Below are positions 44,386-56,310 of a stretch of DNA of 64,000 nucleotides, one piece after another. Under the pieces are notes generated by a model. That model did no database searches. It saw nothing but the letters and a program-made list of their open reading frames with translations, and was not told where the DNA came from. The stretch is taken from the NCBI GenBank assembly GCA_013398015.1, contig VZRR01012411.1, forward strand, positions 186,001 to 250,000, written 5' to 3'. Made by a program: the position numbers and the translations under genes. The stretch is from Oreocharis arfaki. Taxonomy: Eukaryota; Chordata; Aves; Passeriformes; Paramythiidae. Each line of letters opens with the position of its first letter. Within the stretch, counting starts at the first letter, position 1.

Positions 44386-47300
44386 GCTCATTGATATCCA
44401 AGGAAAAGTGCTTGGTTTCTTTCACTCTCTGGTCATTTTAGGCACAACCCTAGGTGCCTCAGAGGGCTGGGCTGAGGACTGTGCTGACCAGAGGTTTCCT
44501 CAAGCTCAGCCACCGTCACCACATGTGCCTACACCGAGCTGCACACAGGCCAGCTGTGGGGCAGTGGTGGGAGCCAGAGGAGGTGCACAGTGCCGAGGCT
44601 CCAGCCCCATCTCCTCATGGCGTAGCCCTGTGGCTACAGGAGTCATCAGCCCTCCCAGACTGCACCAATGTTGCATTCCCATGTTCCCTGCCATGGGAAG
44701 CCGTATCAGGCTCCAAGGATCTAGGTATGTCTCCCCTCACGCTGACCATGATCTGCTTCACCGGCCAAGACAACCAGAGCTTCACGAGGCGCTGGCTCGA
44801 GTGGGCCTCCCTTCCCCCATGGCACAGGCTTTGGGCTGACTTTTACAGCTGACATCAAGAGCGTGGTTCCTGCCCACGCAGCCTGTGCCTGTTGATGGAG
44901 CAAATTGAAGCAATATACACTGCTCTCATGGACCAGGATCTCCTTCCTCTGCACGCTGTCCTGGCAAAGCCAACATGATTACCGAAGGAAGGAAACTTGG
45001 GAAATTCTGATGGGTGTTTACTGACATCCTGTGCGATCTGATGAGCTCTGTGCTGGAGAAAGGGAATGCTCAGCCTGGGGTCCATGGGGGTTGAAGGCAG
45101 AAAATACAGCTAGCAGCACAGTGAAGACTTTTTCTGCCTTATTGTGGCCATGTGATTTGCAGTGTGCCATGTCGCACACAGCTGAATGAATGTTGATTCT
45201 GATTTTCGTGTATGTCTCAGCAGTATCCCAGGTATTTAAGTCTTCTTTTCCACTCTGTGTATTATTGTATAAGAGAGACTGTTGAAATTAATACGCTCAT
45301 ATACCTGTGACTGCCTTTTACCATCTGTGGTGTTTGTTTAATTACATTTCAAAGTAATATTTTTAATTTAGATGACTTTCAGAAGCCCTGATATATTTTG
45401 TTTGGCTTATTGTGTTTGGTGTTATGTGTATGTTTGTTTTTAATGGATAATCCTCATCCTTCGTCTTATTTATTAGCTGTGCAGCCTCTGAAAATTCAGA
45501 GTAGCAATCAACTGATTGCTAGTTTTCTCTGTGAATATCAAGTATGCCTCCTGTCCTTTGCTATGGCATTCCTGGGATTTCAGGATCCTGTTTCCTCTCT
45601 CACTTGGTTATCTGATCTGGCTACGTTGCTGGAATTTGAAGCATGAAAGCACAATTGCAAGTAAGTTATTGCTGGTCTGGTTGTAACTTCTCTAGAGATT
45701 TGTAGTTATTATTCATGGCTCAATTGACTGCTCTTCATCCATTAATAATAGAGATGCATCATTCAAGTAATGGAACTATTCACAAGGCACCTGGCTGGTC
45801 ATTCATAAGATAGAAGGCTCGCATGCAACATTTTTAGCTGCCTGTGGGATTTCATCATTTCATTCTCTCATGCAAAGACCAGAAAAAGTCACTTTGCAGA
45901 AAATCTGTAAAGGTATCAGGACTTACTTATAAATTCAGAAGGAATGTCTTGAAATGTATTCCCATGAATACCAGTAATTTCTCCACTGGGAAGAGATGTT
46001 CTAGCAACTGTTTTTAATTTCTCTGGAATGGCTTTGTTCAGCATACATTCTGTAAAAGGCCTCATTTTTCCACTGTGTTTCATTCTTTCCTGTTAACCTT
46101 TGTGCAAATTCTCTACATCAGTTCTTGTGACCTTTCCCAGGATTATTTAGATAATTTGAATTATAAAATTATAAAATTGGAATTATTTTATTATTATAAA
46201 ATACTTTTATAATTAGTAATTATACAAATTAGTAATTATTCAAAATATATGCAGGTTTTAATAGGAAAGACCTGAGAAATAGAGTAAATATAACATGTGT
46301 AACTAGAGGTGTATTGGGGGGAGATATATATTAGGGGTCACTACTGAAAAGGCAGACTTGTAGAGGTGCTTTTTTGGGACAAAATGCTTAACAAGTGTTG
46401 GTGCATTATGGTGTTCATTTGATTGACCTGGCTTCACTTTCATTTTGGGAAGTTATTGCAAGAAAAAAACTTCACAATCATAATTTCACAAATGAACACT
46501 CAATACATGAACTCTTTTTAGGAGTTTCATCCCGTGCACCTTGGTGAGATAAAATGTTTCGATGTCATTCATCTTTCTGATTTTGACCAGTACATTTTGA
46601 AATTTGCTATGAAGAAAAATCATGCACCCAGTTGCCACAGTTAAACTGCTGGACAATGACCTTGCAAGGTTTGACTGCTTACGGTTTTCTGACCTCCTGC
46701 CATTGTGTTGCCTCAACACCTCCTGAGATCTGATACGGGAGACAAAATTTATAGCCAGCAAGCCTTGTATTTAGCCAGAGTTTGGCTTGTTTACCCATCA
46801 GTCTTTCATTTCTTCTTGTCAAAATTCTGTTTTCTATTAATCTGTTGAACTAAGTCACCCAGGAAGACTGGCAATATAATTTTGCAGCTTTTACTCCCTC
46901 AGCTCTCACTGGCTGGAGGTGTTGCTTGTTAGCTAGTAAAACACTTTCTGGTCTGCAGGGTGGAGGAGGAGGAAGTCTTGTTGGCATTGTTCTTTCATTA
47001 CAACCTGGAGATGTTATTCTCTCAAATATTTTCCCAATTCCAGTGTTAGGTGGGAATCACTGCCCTCTCTGTGGGAGTTCTTGCTTTGTTCTGCATGCCT
47101 CTAGCAAGTGCTGGAACTGCATTGTGATCTTGTTTGGATTTGTTCATCAGCTGATGAAATCCATGCTATAAAGTGAGCTTAGCCCTCCAGTGAGGTACTT
47201 TTACAGAAGTTGTTGTTGGGCCTACCAAAATTTATAGCATCAAGTAAAACATTCGTTCCAAGGTCTGTCACAGATGGTTGCTTTTTTTATGGCAGATATT

Positions 47301-48054
47301 TCACTGTTCACTTATGACTTCAGAAGATAATGTGACAGCTGGAGTTTTCATGCAGAAATTTTCAGGAGAACAAGATTTTCAGTGGCAATTTCTCGGTTGT
47401 CTCTGAGAAAGCTTGAGATTGGAGTTTTCAAGGTATCTGTACAGTACCTGTTATTCACAGCCTGGCCTGCGATATCCATTTAGAAAAGTTTGGAAATACT
47501 TAAGGCAATAACATTGAATCTTATTACATACATTGGGGTTGTTTGAATCTATTAAAGGAAAATCATTATCCTTAACTAATATTGAAATCTATTTACCACT
47601 GAGTCTGGCCGTGTCCACAAAACAGAAAACGAAAGTGGCAGGGTGGGGTTGACATTCCAAGAATCTTCTCTTGTGTTTGCTTCCTGCATCCTTCATTTTT
47701 AGGAGCAGTTTTAGTCAAATGTCTCCAGCTCTGGCAAATGTACATGTCCTCATAGCAGTTAAATAATAGTGAGAAACAAGAAGCAGTATTCAGGTTGGAC
47801 TGCGAAAGTGTGTCATTTTGTAGTTCCAGTTTAGCTGTGACTTTCTGTCAGTTTGATTTTGCTTATGATTACCCTCAATAGATATTTTTTGAAACTAAGT
47901 AAGACTTGGAGAATGAAGGCAAGTAGATTAACAAGAAATAGAGAAAGGAATTGTTGGTTTTTTTCTAAAAGCATCTTGAAAACAACCGTAATCAGTTAAA
48001 CAGTGCCAAGAGCAGTGTTTTAAATACCAGAGTTGCAATTCACTTGAGTTTTTT
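44386..48054. other. Intergenic, GC-richer start then AT-rich
   Basis: 44440-45080 is GC-richer and has two overlapping + strand frames (151 and 132 codons) that look like chance in a stop-poor stretch. An AT-rich repeat-like block lies at 46141-46250. No gene or repeat family recognised. Confidence 0.5.
46141..46250. repeat. AT-rich block with short direct and inverted repeats
   Basis: ATTATAAAA words recur directly and as TTTTATAAT. AAATTAGTAATTAT-like words occur twice. Likely an unpairing-prone simple-sequence region. Confidence 0.6.
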
Positions 48055-48188
48055 TAGTGGTGTGGTTTGTTGTTGCTTTTTTTTTGGTTTGGTTTTGTTT
48101 TGTTTTGGTTGGTTGGGGTTTGTTTTTGTTGTTTTTTGTTGGGGTTTTTTGTGGTTGGCTTTTGTGTTTGGTTGTTTGTTTGTTTAAT
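48055..48188 (+). repeat. Long G/T-only tract
   Basis: About 130 nt with almost no A or C on the + strand (TTTTGG, GTTTG and GGTTGGTTGGGG words). It has several GGGG or GG runs and ends in TTTGTTTGTTTAATATTTTTGTTTCAG. Confidence 0.85.
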
Positions 48189-48408
48189 ATTTTTGTTTCA
48201 GAGAGTAGAAAAGTTCCTACGTTCTGTGTTGGAAATCTACTGCAACTGGACAATACATCTATGTGACTTTGCAGCAACACCTCCAGATGTAAAATACGTC
48301 CATAAAAATGAGAAGACTTATTCAGAAAAGGCACAGGCTGAAGTTCCTCTTTCCACAGCAGAGCAAACACTGACCCTGATAAAAAAGGAACTGAATCCCT
48401 GTTACTAA

Positions 48409-51400
48409 TGTCATTATTGGGAGCTATTTTTATTCCCATTCTCATTCTCATCTTAAAAGTGTTTTTTCCAAAAGACTGCAAAAATGTAATGAATCTGCAT
48501 TTGAAGTGTTTCCATCCTCAGCTGCCCTTCCCACAGCACCAAAACTGGATGCTGAGGAAAATGGGTAGAAAACAGAGGAGTGACTCTACATTTCAGCCAT
48601 TTTTGTTCCTCTTCCTGCCCTCTGTTCTGTCCAAGCTTTCCACGGACAATTGACAACTGAAAATCCGTCTTATATTTAGCAGCTCCCAAAGGCAGTGTGG
48701 CCATATAATTTTTTGTAACAATTTTGTGCCTGGGGGTCTTTTTTACCCAGATTAACCAAGTTGGGAAGTGTGGAAATCCACCACAGGGTAAGAGGTTTTT
48801 TTCTTTCTGTCAGCTCTATGACTCCTGGAAGAGTTTCTCCCCAGATGAGAGTGCATGGCCCACTGCAAGAACATTTTATTTCCATTAGCTGTAATTTTCA
48901 GTTTCCAGATCCAGTAAGAATTTTTGGTGTTGTTTTAGCTCTTGCCAGGTAAGATATTGCTCTTGCCTCCCTTTGCCCTGCACCAAATGTAGCTGCTTGA
49001 GGTTTAATGTTCCTTTCTCTGAGATGCTTTTTCAAGAACTTTTTAAAGTGTGAAAGCCATGTGTTCCTTGTCGCACAGAAGACCATTAACCATGCCAAGC
49101 CTTCTGCCAAGTGCCCTGGAGCCTGTGAGGTACTGTGTCTCTGGAGATACTTTCCTTTTTCATCTTTTCAGTATCTCCCTGCCTTTTCCAGAGATCTGGC
49201 TGTAATTTAGAGCTGGTTTAACTAAGAGAATGTAACACAGCTGGAATTTCATCTTCAGCTGCTCTAGGAATAAATCACATCCTAGGCTTCCTTATCAGCA
49301 CAGTGCCATGAATGCTGTTACTGACACAGAACAAATTGCTTTAGCACTGCAGAAGACAAGTTATGGGCAGAGATGTGAACCTGATATGCCCTTGTACAGA
49401 GCATGCTTGAAATATGTCATGCGTGTATGTAGGTTCATGCGAAAGGGGATGAAAAGACAACTCCCTAAGACGATTTACTACTATTAGGTTTGGTTCACTC
49501 TGGTATTGCTAATGTTTTTTTTTAATTATAAATTTGAGCAAAGAGAATCAAATGCATCAGTTCACAGGATTTATTTAGGGGCCTTCAGAACCATTAAGCA
49601 TAGAATGTGGTAGGGTGCTTACTCAGGATTTTTTGTTATTAATGAGAACCCTGTGTCAACTTTTTCTTTGCAGTGATGAATTTCAGTATTAGAATGGATA
49701 GTATTTTTTATCTTCCATTTTAGAAAAGTTGTTTGGGGTCAGAATGGACTACTAAAACTGGCAACATTCCAGCTAATTTCTTCAAGGAAAAGTTGTATTT
49801 CTCTACAAGAATAAACTCTGTAAGAAATGCATGTAGTACTACATAAAACGCTTGAAAAGGAGATCCACTGAAGACATTTATACTCTATATGAGTAAAGTA
49901 GCTTAACAGCTTTTGTTGGTAGAATATGGCCCTTGTGCTTGCCCCTATGTGGTGATCTCCTCAGGGCAGGAACATATCAGCTGCTTTGAAACACATCTCA
50001 GGTATACCCATATTTTACAAATTTTGAAGGGTTTTCAGTACATTTTCCAGTGATGAGTAGGAAGTTTGTGATGTATTTCTTTCCTGCTCTTTTAAGCTTT
50101 AATGGTCCAAAATTTCTTGCATGGAGGTAAATAGCAAATCTTTGCATGTGAATAGATTTCTCTGTTGGTGTGGAAAGCAGATGTCTCATCTGGAATAGAT
50201 ATGAAGGTCCCAAGGACAGAAGAGCACACAATACTTCCCTGTTCAGCTGCTTTTTGAAGCTCTGCCCTGTAAGTCAAAGGCTGCTGGAGACCTCAAGAAC
50301 TTTGCATTTTTCCAGGAACTTTGCATTTCTCCGAAACCAGGCTCAGATCCAAACTCCATGACTTGGACCTGCCATTTCCAGTAGCCTCTGCCACTGTCAT
50401 GGAAGCAAAGTCCTAAGATCTCAAAAATAGTTCTACGTGCTAAAAATTCTAACATTTCAGAAAGAAAACAAAAATGATTTTGGGTAACACCCACTAGCCA
50501 TCTTACCAGACTCACGTTTAATCACAAAAGATGTTTGGGAAGAGAGACAATTGTTCGTGTAGGCTGAAAAAGTGTAAGGATCCTCCTTCTGAGCAGGTCT
50601 AAGCCCTGGCATGACCACACCTTATATTGAAGTGTACTTGTATTGGCAGCTTCTGGCTTCTCTAAACTGGAGCTTTGTCTCTGTATTACCTGTGGATTAC
50701 TTTTAATAGATAATTGTTTACACAGGTATATGTTCTATACTAGCATATGCATGCCCCTGATTGTCTTCTGTAAGTCTGCCAAACATTAATTCGTAATTAT
50801 TTTATTCACTGTTGGCTTGTTCTTTCTTTCAGTACCTCATTAATATAGGATTAAAGTTCAAACTAATGCTGCCTAATTAATGTCTAGATGAGGACACAGT
50901 TTGTGGTTTATTTTAATTCCTGTTTGGCCTAATTTTAACTTTCTTTTTTCTGTATGCACAAAGCTGATGAATAAATATTGAGAGAATAAAGAAAAAATAT
51001 TTTTAAGTCTTAGAGAATGTGGAATTTTTTTTCAGCTCTTAAATGCTTGCCTGGGACAAAACTCTCATTAATGAATCTCAAAATGAAATGCACTGACCTA
51101 AATTAATGGAGCCTTTACATGTTATGTTTTCTGGCTATCTTGGGAGTTTAGTGTCCGCTGGAAGAAACTCAGGATTTGAACTTTTTTTACTCCCTCAAGA
51201 CAGTGCACTGAGTTACCCCAGAGGGCGTAACACTCCTTCTTTATCCCTCTCACCAAACACATGCCTTCGCTTCTACCTCTGGAGAAAATGGTGAATAAGC
51301 AGTATGTTCACAACAATGGAGGGAAGTCATATGTGTCCAGTCACACTGAGAAAACTTCCAGTTTTCACTAAAACAATTAAAGCAGGTTAAGGTATGGTCT

Positions 51401-52239
51401 AAGGGAGATGTCCTTGATGGGGACATGGTTATCTGTCTTTCATGGAATTGTCTGGCACACACTCATATTGTACTTGTCTGGCTGCCTGTTGTGAGAGCAG
51501 GTCTTGGTGCAGTGGTTCAACTCCAGCTGTCTCTGGCTATGCTAATCACAGAGAAGTTTTAGTACCCCAGGGTACATAATGAGACTTTTCATGGTTTCGT
51601 CTTTGGGCAAGGGAAGTCATGGAGTATGCTTAGACTTCTAAAACTTTCTAAGACTTTCGAGGAAGGCATTTCACTAGATGTGGATATTGCAACCAGTACA
51701 ATGTCCTGAGAGACAGATCACTGTCCTAGGGAGGGCTAGCCACATCCATCACACAACCTGGGCCCGATTTGAAAAAGTGGGAGGATTCTTTCTTCAACAG
51801 GAACTTAAAGTTCAAGTCACGGGCAAGTGAATCAAGATGAAACAATTAATAGCATTGCTGGAAGTGAAACACAAGTGTTTTTCTCCCTACAGTTAGGTTT
51901 GTCTTCCTGCTTATTTTGATCAAACTTCCAGGGCTACGATAGAAATAATGAATTGAATATAGCGACTCCTCCAACCTCCTAATGATTTTGAAAAAAAGAA
52001 ACACATGTAGCATGCAGGTACAACACATGAACTGGATATTATATTAGCAAGTGTTCTGGGGTTTTTTTCAAGAGGATACGCTACCCATTTGTGTTGAATT
52101 AGCAGAACCACATCACCTATTCTATGGGAGAAGAGATCCATCCAGTGTTCAGGATCACAAAGGAGGACTACATAGATACGTTTACTTTATCATGCCATGT
52201 TATCATCATGTTGATGCCTTATCAGGCCACCTAAAAAAC
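48409..52239. other. Intergenic, nothing recognised
   Basis: No gene or repeat family identified on either strand. Confidence 0.5.
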
Positions 52240-52680
52240 AGAGATTAGACAAGAGTAAGGGAATAAAGGGTATTTATTTGAAGGGCCTTCAAAGGTACAC
52301 CCTGGGGGGCCAGAGCCTACTGCCAAGATGGACCCCAAGATGGACCCCAGGTCATGAGTTCTTCACACTTTTATAAGTTTGGTCTATTTGCATATCAAGT
52401 TTAATTCTCCAGTTAAAGCTTCAGCTAACGATGTAATTTTCCTCAACTCCCCACGCCCCCCTCCCTCCCCCTTCCCAAGATGTTGGTTTACATTTTGGGC
52501 TTAAGACAGGCTGTGTGTCCTTGGAGAGCAGGCCTGAAGAGGGTTTGTTATGTCTATCTAGCTTAAGAGAGCAGCAGCTAACAGACTACGAGAAGCTTCA
52601 GAGTTATACTCTAGACAGCACAGGATTTTAGATTATAAAAGTTAAAACTTAAGGCATCAATGTCACTTCATCAGCCTACA
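52240..52680 (-). mobile_element. Solo-LTR-like endogenous retrovirus element
   Basis: On the minus strand the element starts TGTAGGCTGATGAAGTG (52680 downward). It has a TATA box (TATAAAA, 52375-52369) and about 90 nt further an AATAAA hexamer (52278-52273), the U3-R-U5 order and spacing of an LTR. The words around it (GGGCCTTCAAAGGTACACCC, CCTACTGCCAAGATGGACCC on the + strand) resemble passerine ERV LTRs as I remember them. CCAAGATGGACCC is tandemly duplicated inside. No internal retroviral sequence flanks either side. The lower boundary and target duplication could not be fixed. Confidence 0.65.
52369..52375 (-). promoter_or_regulatory. TATA box of minus-strand LTR
   Basis: TATAAAA on the minus strand, about 90 nt upstream of an AATAAA hexamer in the same orientation. 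Confidence 0.5.
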
Positions 52681-55600
52681 TTCTTCTTGCTCCAAAACAA
52701 GTACCTTCCAGTAAAGTGAATCTCTGTGTGTTTAGACACAAAATGCACTGAAATGAGTTTGTATAGTGAAATCTGACTAGCAAATATTTAATTGTTTTGA
52801 ACAGGAAACAAAGTATTTGATACTACAATTATTATATTATTTTGTGATGGACTGAAATATAACCCGTGAAAGAGCTTTTAAATATACTTTTTTGGCTTTC
52901 CTGGCCGTTAGAAAGAGCTGACCTTTTCTACTCAACCTACTTCTCCGATTTTAAAAAGAGTCTCTTTCCTTGTTTTCTTTCCTAATAAGCATCAGAAATA
53001 GCTGCTCTGCTCAGTACTGGTTCAGGTGAAGGATCTCCTGACACAGAAGAAGGCTCACGTATATATTGTCAGCATGTATTCATTGACTGACAGGAAGACA
53101 TTTCAAAGTGTTAGCTACCCCACTACTAAAATCAGGATAAAAAGCTGTTAACAAAAGCTTAAAAGAAGTCGAACTTTTGAAGTTCCTGGGTCTCTTTTTG
53201 TTATATCTTTTGCCTGGGTTTTCCATTTCTTGACTCTGGTGAGAAAGCAATATTCCCAGTTTCCTATATACCTTAAAGCAATTTGAAGAGTCAAGATTTA
53301 ATGTTCTGACCAAAGTACAAAAGAGTTTCTGCTGCAGTAGACTTACTTCTCTCTCTCTTGTACACTTGCATCATTGCAGTATTAGCTGAAAGATACCCCA
53401 AAATTTGAACTTCCTATTTTTTTTTCCACATTGCCCTAAAGGTAATTGGAGTGAAAGGATGAGAACAAAGAGACAGGGAAAATAAGGTTGTAAGCTAGCA
53501 GACAAAATACTATTGGGCTTTTCCTACACAAATATTCTGGATGGGCCCCTGACCCCTGAGCTCCCTCTGCTCATGGCAAAAATTATGGGAAACACTTTTC
53601 TCATGGGGAAGGAGCAAATTTCTTCCAAAAGTAAGCAAATGCTTCAGCAATGTAACCAGTATCAGGTTATAAAGCAACATTAGCAAACAAATGTGTTTAT
53701 TTGCTGTTACGTTTAATTTCCTAAACAAAGGGTTTCTTTTGCTGTTAAACTGTAAATGATGTAACAAGTGTCAACTATGTTGACTCCTGCCATTATTAAC
53801 AATTTGTTATTTTCAAGAACATTCCTGTCCAGCTCCTCCCATCTCCCGTCTTTCAAAAATAAGCTTTTCATTATACTAGTATCCTGTTTTAGCAAGGCTG
53901 AGGATGGCATGCTAATTAGTCATACAGATGCAACACAGGCCTCCTAATTTTAAGAACATTTGGTGTAGGTAGTGAAAGGAGATTGCTCTCATTACAGAAT
54001 CAAATTATATTGTGCAAAGCCAGTATGAATAGTAACTCTGGCAATTACTTTGTTAATGAAGGGTGATGTACTTTCTCCATATCCTGTTGTCGCCAGTATT
54101 TGGCAGTGTTCTTAGCAGGAACTGGTTTGGTTAATATGGAAGAACACAAACTTGGGGCCCCTTGGACTGTGGATATTCAAGAAGTCGTGGTCTTGGTTTC
54201 AGAGAGGAATGCTGAAATAGGAGTAGTCCTTTTAAATACATTTAAAGACATTTCTTATATGCAATTTACTTGTGTTTACATGAGATGTTATCTAGAGGAT
54301 GCTAAGAATTTAAACATCATTCTTCATTTGTGCTTACTGGGAAAAGCTGATTGTAACCATCTGTTGTAAAACAGACTCAGAAAGGGTTGACATTTACGGT
54401 TTCAAGTTCTTTCTTGCCCGTGCTCAGCCTAGTAAAATGAGAGAGCAGTGAGTACACTGTTGCATTGCTGGGACCTGGCTGAATCCTAGGGAGGATAGAG
54501 GGGATCTTTCTACACACTGTGAGAATGAGAGTAGGCATTTCTGTTAGACAGTGCTGTGTGGTTGCATCCAATTTTTAAATGCAATCAAAAACCCATTTGG
54601 CAGGGTTTTTGGCACTGGCAGGATTTCTGCTTTGCTTGCTGATAGTACTTCTACTGAATTGCTGATAAACGATGGAGTTTGGATCCCCTGATAAACTCCG
54701 AATGGGGAGAACAAGATTTATTTCAGTGAGGGTCCGTGAGAGTGCAAAGATCCACCTAGACAGTAATAATTCATTGCAAGATTACAGGCTGGACACTCGG
54801 CCTGCAGGATAAACAGCTCTTTGACTAGTGTTTAAAACCAAGGTAACTGAAGTTTTCTAGTTGTGAAGCACATTGATAGAATGTGGTTTGAAATTAATAC
54901 ACTGCTAAAAATACTGCATCTGATCTTATTGTCAGGCCTCTGATGGTGTGATGTCGTCATGTGAAATCCTTAACTGCTGGCACCAGCAAGGATGGTATGC
55001 CAGATGCTCAGCACCTCTGCAAATCAGAATATTGCAGGAGGACATCCAAACACAGGGTTGCTAATTGCCATATACATGGGAATTTCATGGCCCTTCTGGT
55101 ACTGACCCAGCTGAGGGGGATTCACTGTGACAGACTCCTGCAGATAGAAGGTGTTAAAAATCGTCAGGACACAGGTTTAGAACTGAGAAGAATGAGGCTC
55201 CAGAGGGTTACACCTATGACTTGAATGAAGACTGGGAACGAGAATACTTGGGCTGAACACATTAATGCAGAAGAGACAGGTCATCAATTTGGATTAATAA
55301 TTTTTTAAAAAAATTGTAACTTCAAGCCCTTCCCCTTCTCTTTTTGGTTTGAAGCACAGTGAATTTCTGTTATTGGTACAACATGTTTGAGATACTCAAA
55401 TAAATATTTCAGAAATAGAGGTCTAAAATGCGTTTTGGCTGAGACTGTTGGTTTATATAGAGACTTAAAAAACATTGGTTAAGGTTAAAAGGTCTTTCAT
55501 CTATTTGTATGACTGTCTTCTGAATGCTCAGTCAAAATCTGTGGGGCCTAAGGTGTAAAGCCTGGTCCTAAAGGTAAAAATCACACTTGTCGAAGGTCTT

Positions 55601-56220
55601 ACTGATTTCAGTGGAGACGGTCTTCCATCTCAAACCTGACCAGAACTCTGTGGTTTTGCAGCTTTCCTGCACTCCTGTTTATAACACTCCTGTTAAGGTC
55701 AGCTGTGGGAATAAAGGCACAGTATTAGAGACAATAATGTTTTCTCTCAGACAATTTTTTTATGAATTGGTCAGTATCCTGCATAGTGCTGAAGAAAAAA
55801 GAGAAAGGCAGGAAAAAAAGAGAGACATGCAGGGGAAGTGAGTGGTATCTGCTGGCCAACACTAGCTTACTTTTAATGTTGAAGTTGACATATAGTTTAC
55901 ATTAAACACTGAGGTCTGGTTAAGAACTTGCCCTTAAACTTCAGACTTTGCTTTATAAAAGCAATTGACTATACTTCCCTGAAGGCTAGAAAAGCTTGAC
56001 TAAGCAATTCCCTGCTTCTGCAAGTCCCTCTTTGGGGAGGAAGTCAACTACATTAGCAAGATGCAGCAGAGAGAGATCAAGGATATAAAGAATGAATTTT
56101 TGTTAAAAACATGGAGACCCTCCAAAATTTGCCAGCGGGTAGTAATTACCAGTTTATTATTGCATCCCTCAGTTGTACTAATGACCCTCTTCTCCATCGA
56201 GTAGTTTTGGTTTCTAGTTC
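52681..56220. other. Intergenic, nothing recognised
   Basis: No gene or clear repeat. The stretch at about 54665-54840 has an LTR-like feel (minus-strand AATAAA, GC-rich words) but was not identified. Confidence 0.5.
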
Positions 56221-56310
56221 TAAATACATATGTATATATATGTATATATATGTATATAATACATACAATATATATAATATATATATATAATATATATTTA
56301 TAATACATAC
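56221..56310. repeat. AT microsatellite (TATG/TATA)
   Basis: About 90 nt of TATATATG and ATATAATA units. Low complexity, probably polymorphic. Confidence 0.85.

Noticed and set aside
43964..44425. 153-codon minus-strand open frame containing an internal duplicate peptide
   Set aside because: It crosses the N and exists only because the 175-bp segment is repeated. It is a by-product of the probable assembly artefact.
44384..44852. Overlapping + strand frames of 151 and 132 codons
   Set aside because: Two frames open at once in a stop-poor GC-rich stretch, with no familiar motif. One starts inside the duplicated segment.
48020..48481. 153-codon minus-strand open frame with a Lys/Gln/Thr/Asn-rich end
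   Set aside because: Its second half is the reverse complement of the G/T-rich tract, which cannot easily form stops. It is low complexity, not coding evidence.
54665..54840. Possible further LTR fragment
   Set aside because: A minus-strand AATAAA and some LTR-like words are present, but no ends, TATA box or target duplication could be found.
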